Shown one piece after another: positions 63,861-64,000 of a stretch of DNA of 64,000 nucleotides. The stretch is taken from contig DATFYX010000059.1 of assembly GCA_035314825.1 (NCBI GenBank), positions 27,811 to 91,810 of the forward strand, given 5' to 3'. Every line of letters begins with the position of its first letter. The first letter of the stretch is position 1. The notes below the pieces were generated by a model that was given only the letters and a program-made list of their open reading frames with translations, was not told where the DNA came from and made no database searches. This DNA comes from Candidatus Eremiobacteraceae bacterium. Its GTDB lineage: Bacteria > Vulcanimicrobiota > Vulcanimicrobiia > Eremiobacterales > Eremiobacteraceae. The position numbers were made by a program, and so were the translations under genes.

Positions 63861-64000
<140 letters not shown>

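Overview
The window is a dense, high-GC bacterial chromosome segment. By eye it is about two thirds G+C, and genes run on both strands with little intergenic DNA. A TonB-dependent outer-membrane receptor (40800-42791), lipoproteins, prepilins and an MsbA-like exporter point to a diderm. Ribosomal protein S12 carries the longer N-terminal insert seen in Bacillus-type S12. The 2-oxoglutarate dehydrogenase E1 is fused to E2 in the manner of actinobacterial Kgd/OdhA. An uncultured Terrabacteria-like diderm, for example Eremiobacterota (WPS-2), would fit. That placement is inference; no 16S rRNA gene is present. I see no tRNA, rRNA, CRISPR array or transposase.

Layout. 1-4159: end of imuB and complete dnaE2 (mutagenic translesion synthesis). 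4179-6950, minus: three prepilin-type genes, one an unusual fusion. 7125-10951: clpB and rlmI. 10970-16807, minus: a lipoprotein, lpdA and a lipoyl-E2-E1 fusion that supplies the whole 2-oxoglutarate dehydrogenase complex with lpdA. 16868-23455: a class A beta-lactamase-fold protein, two secreted proteins that may be related, a phosphodiester-glycosidase-like secreted protein, a 2-hydroxyacid dehydrogenase and panB. 23473-25862: a SEC-C protein and a gamma-glutamyltransferase. 25887-28074, minus: ECF sigma factor, FecR-type anti-sigma factor and a TMEM175-like channel. 28210-34027: a degenerate Fic protein, then an Fe-S nuclease and SF1 helicase pair, then a secreted protein. 33860-38758, minus: a three-subunit molybdenum hydroxylase and an AI-2E family permease. 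38841-43666: a cobalamin riboswitch with the genes for B12 permease, ATPase, outer-membrane receptor and binding protein. 43649-51772: small and housekeeping genes, cytochrome c, photolyase and an ABC exporter. 51818-64000: rpoB-rpoC with its own consensus promoter and terminator, a HAD phosphatase, then rpsL-rpsG-fusA-tuf with another strong promoter.

The most striking feature is a family of about 13 short palindromes (arms CGGTCGAAT and ATTCGACCG). They lie in an arm of the cobalamin riboswitch, between an apparent Shine-Dalgarno sequence and the rpoC start, in the E2 interdomain linker, at gene ends where they supply stop codons or C-terminal tails, and between rpsL and rpsG. Because most reading frames through the unit are open, it can be absorbed into proteins. 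A second palindrome type (core GTCCCGCGCT...AGCGCGGG) forms the rpoC terminator and also lies inside the gamma-glutamyltransferase gene just before its autoprocessing threonine. Many adjacent genes overlap by ATGA, GTGA, TTGA or TGATG, which suggests widespread translational coupling.
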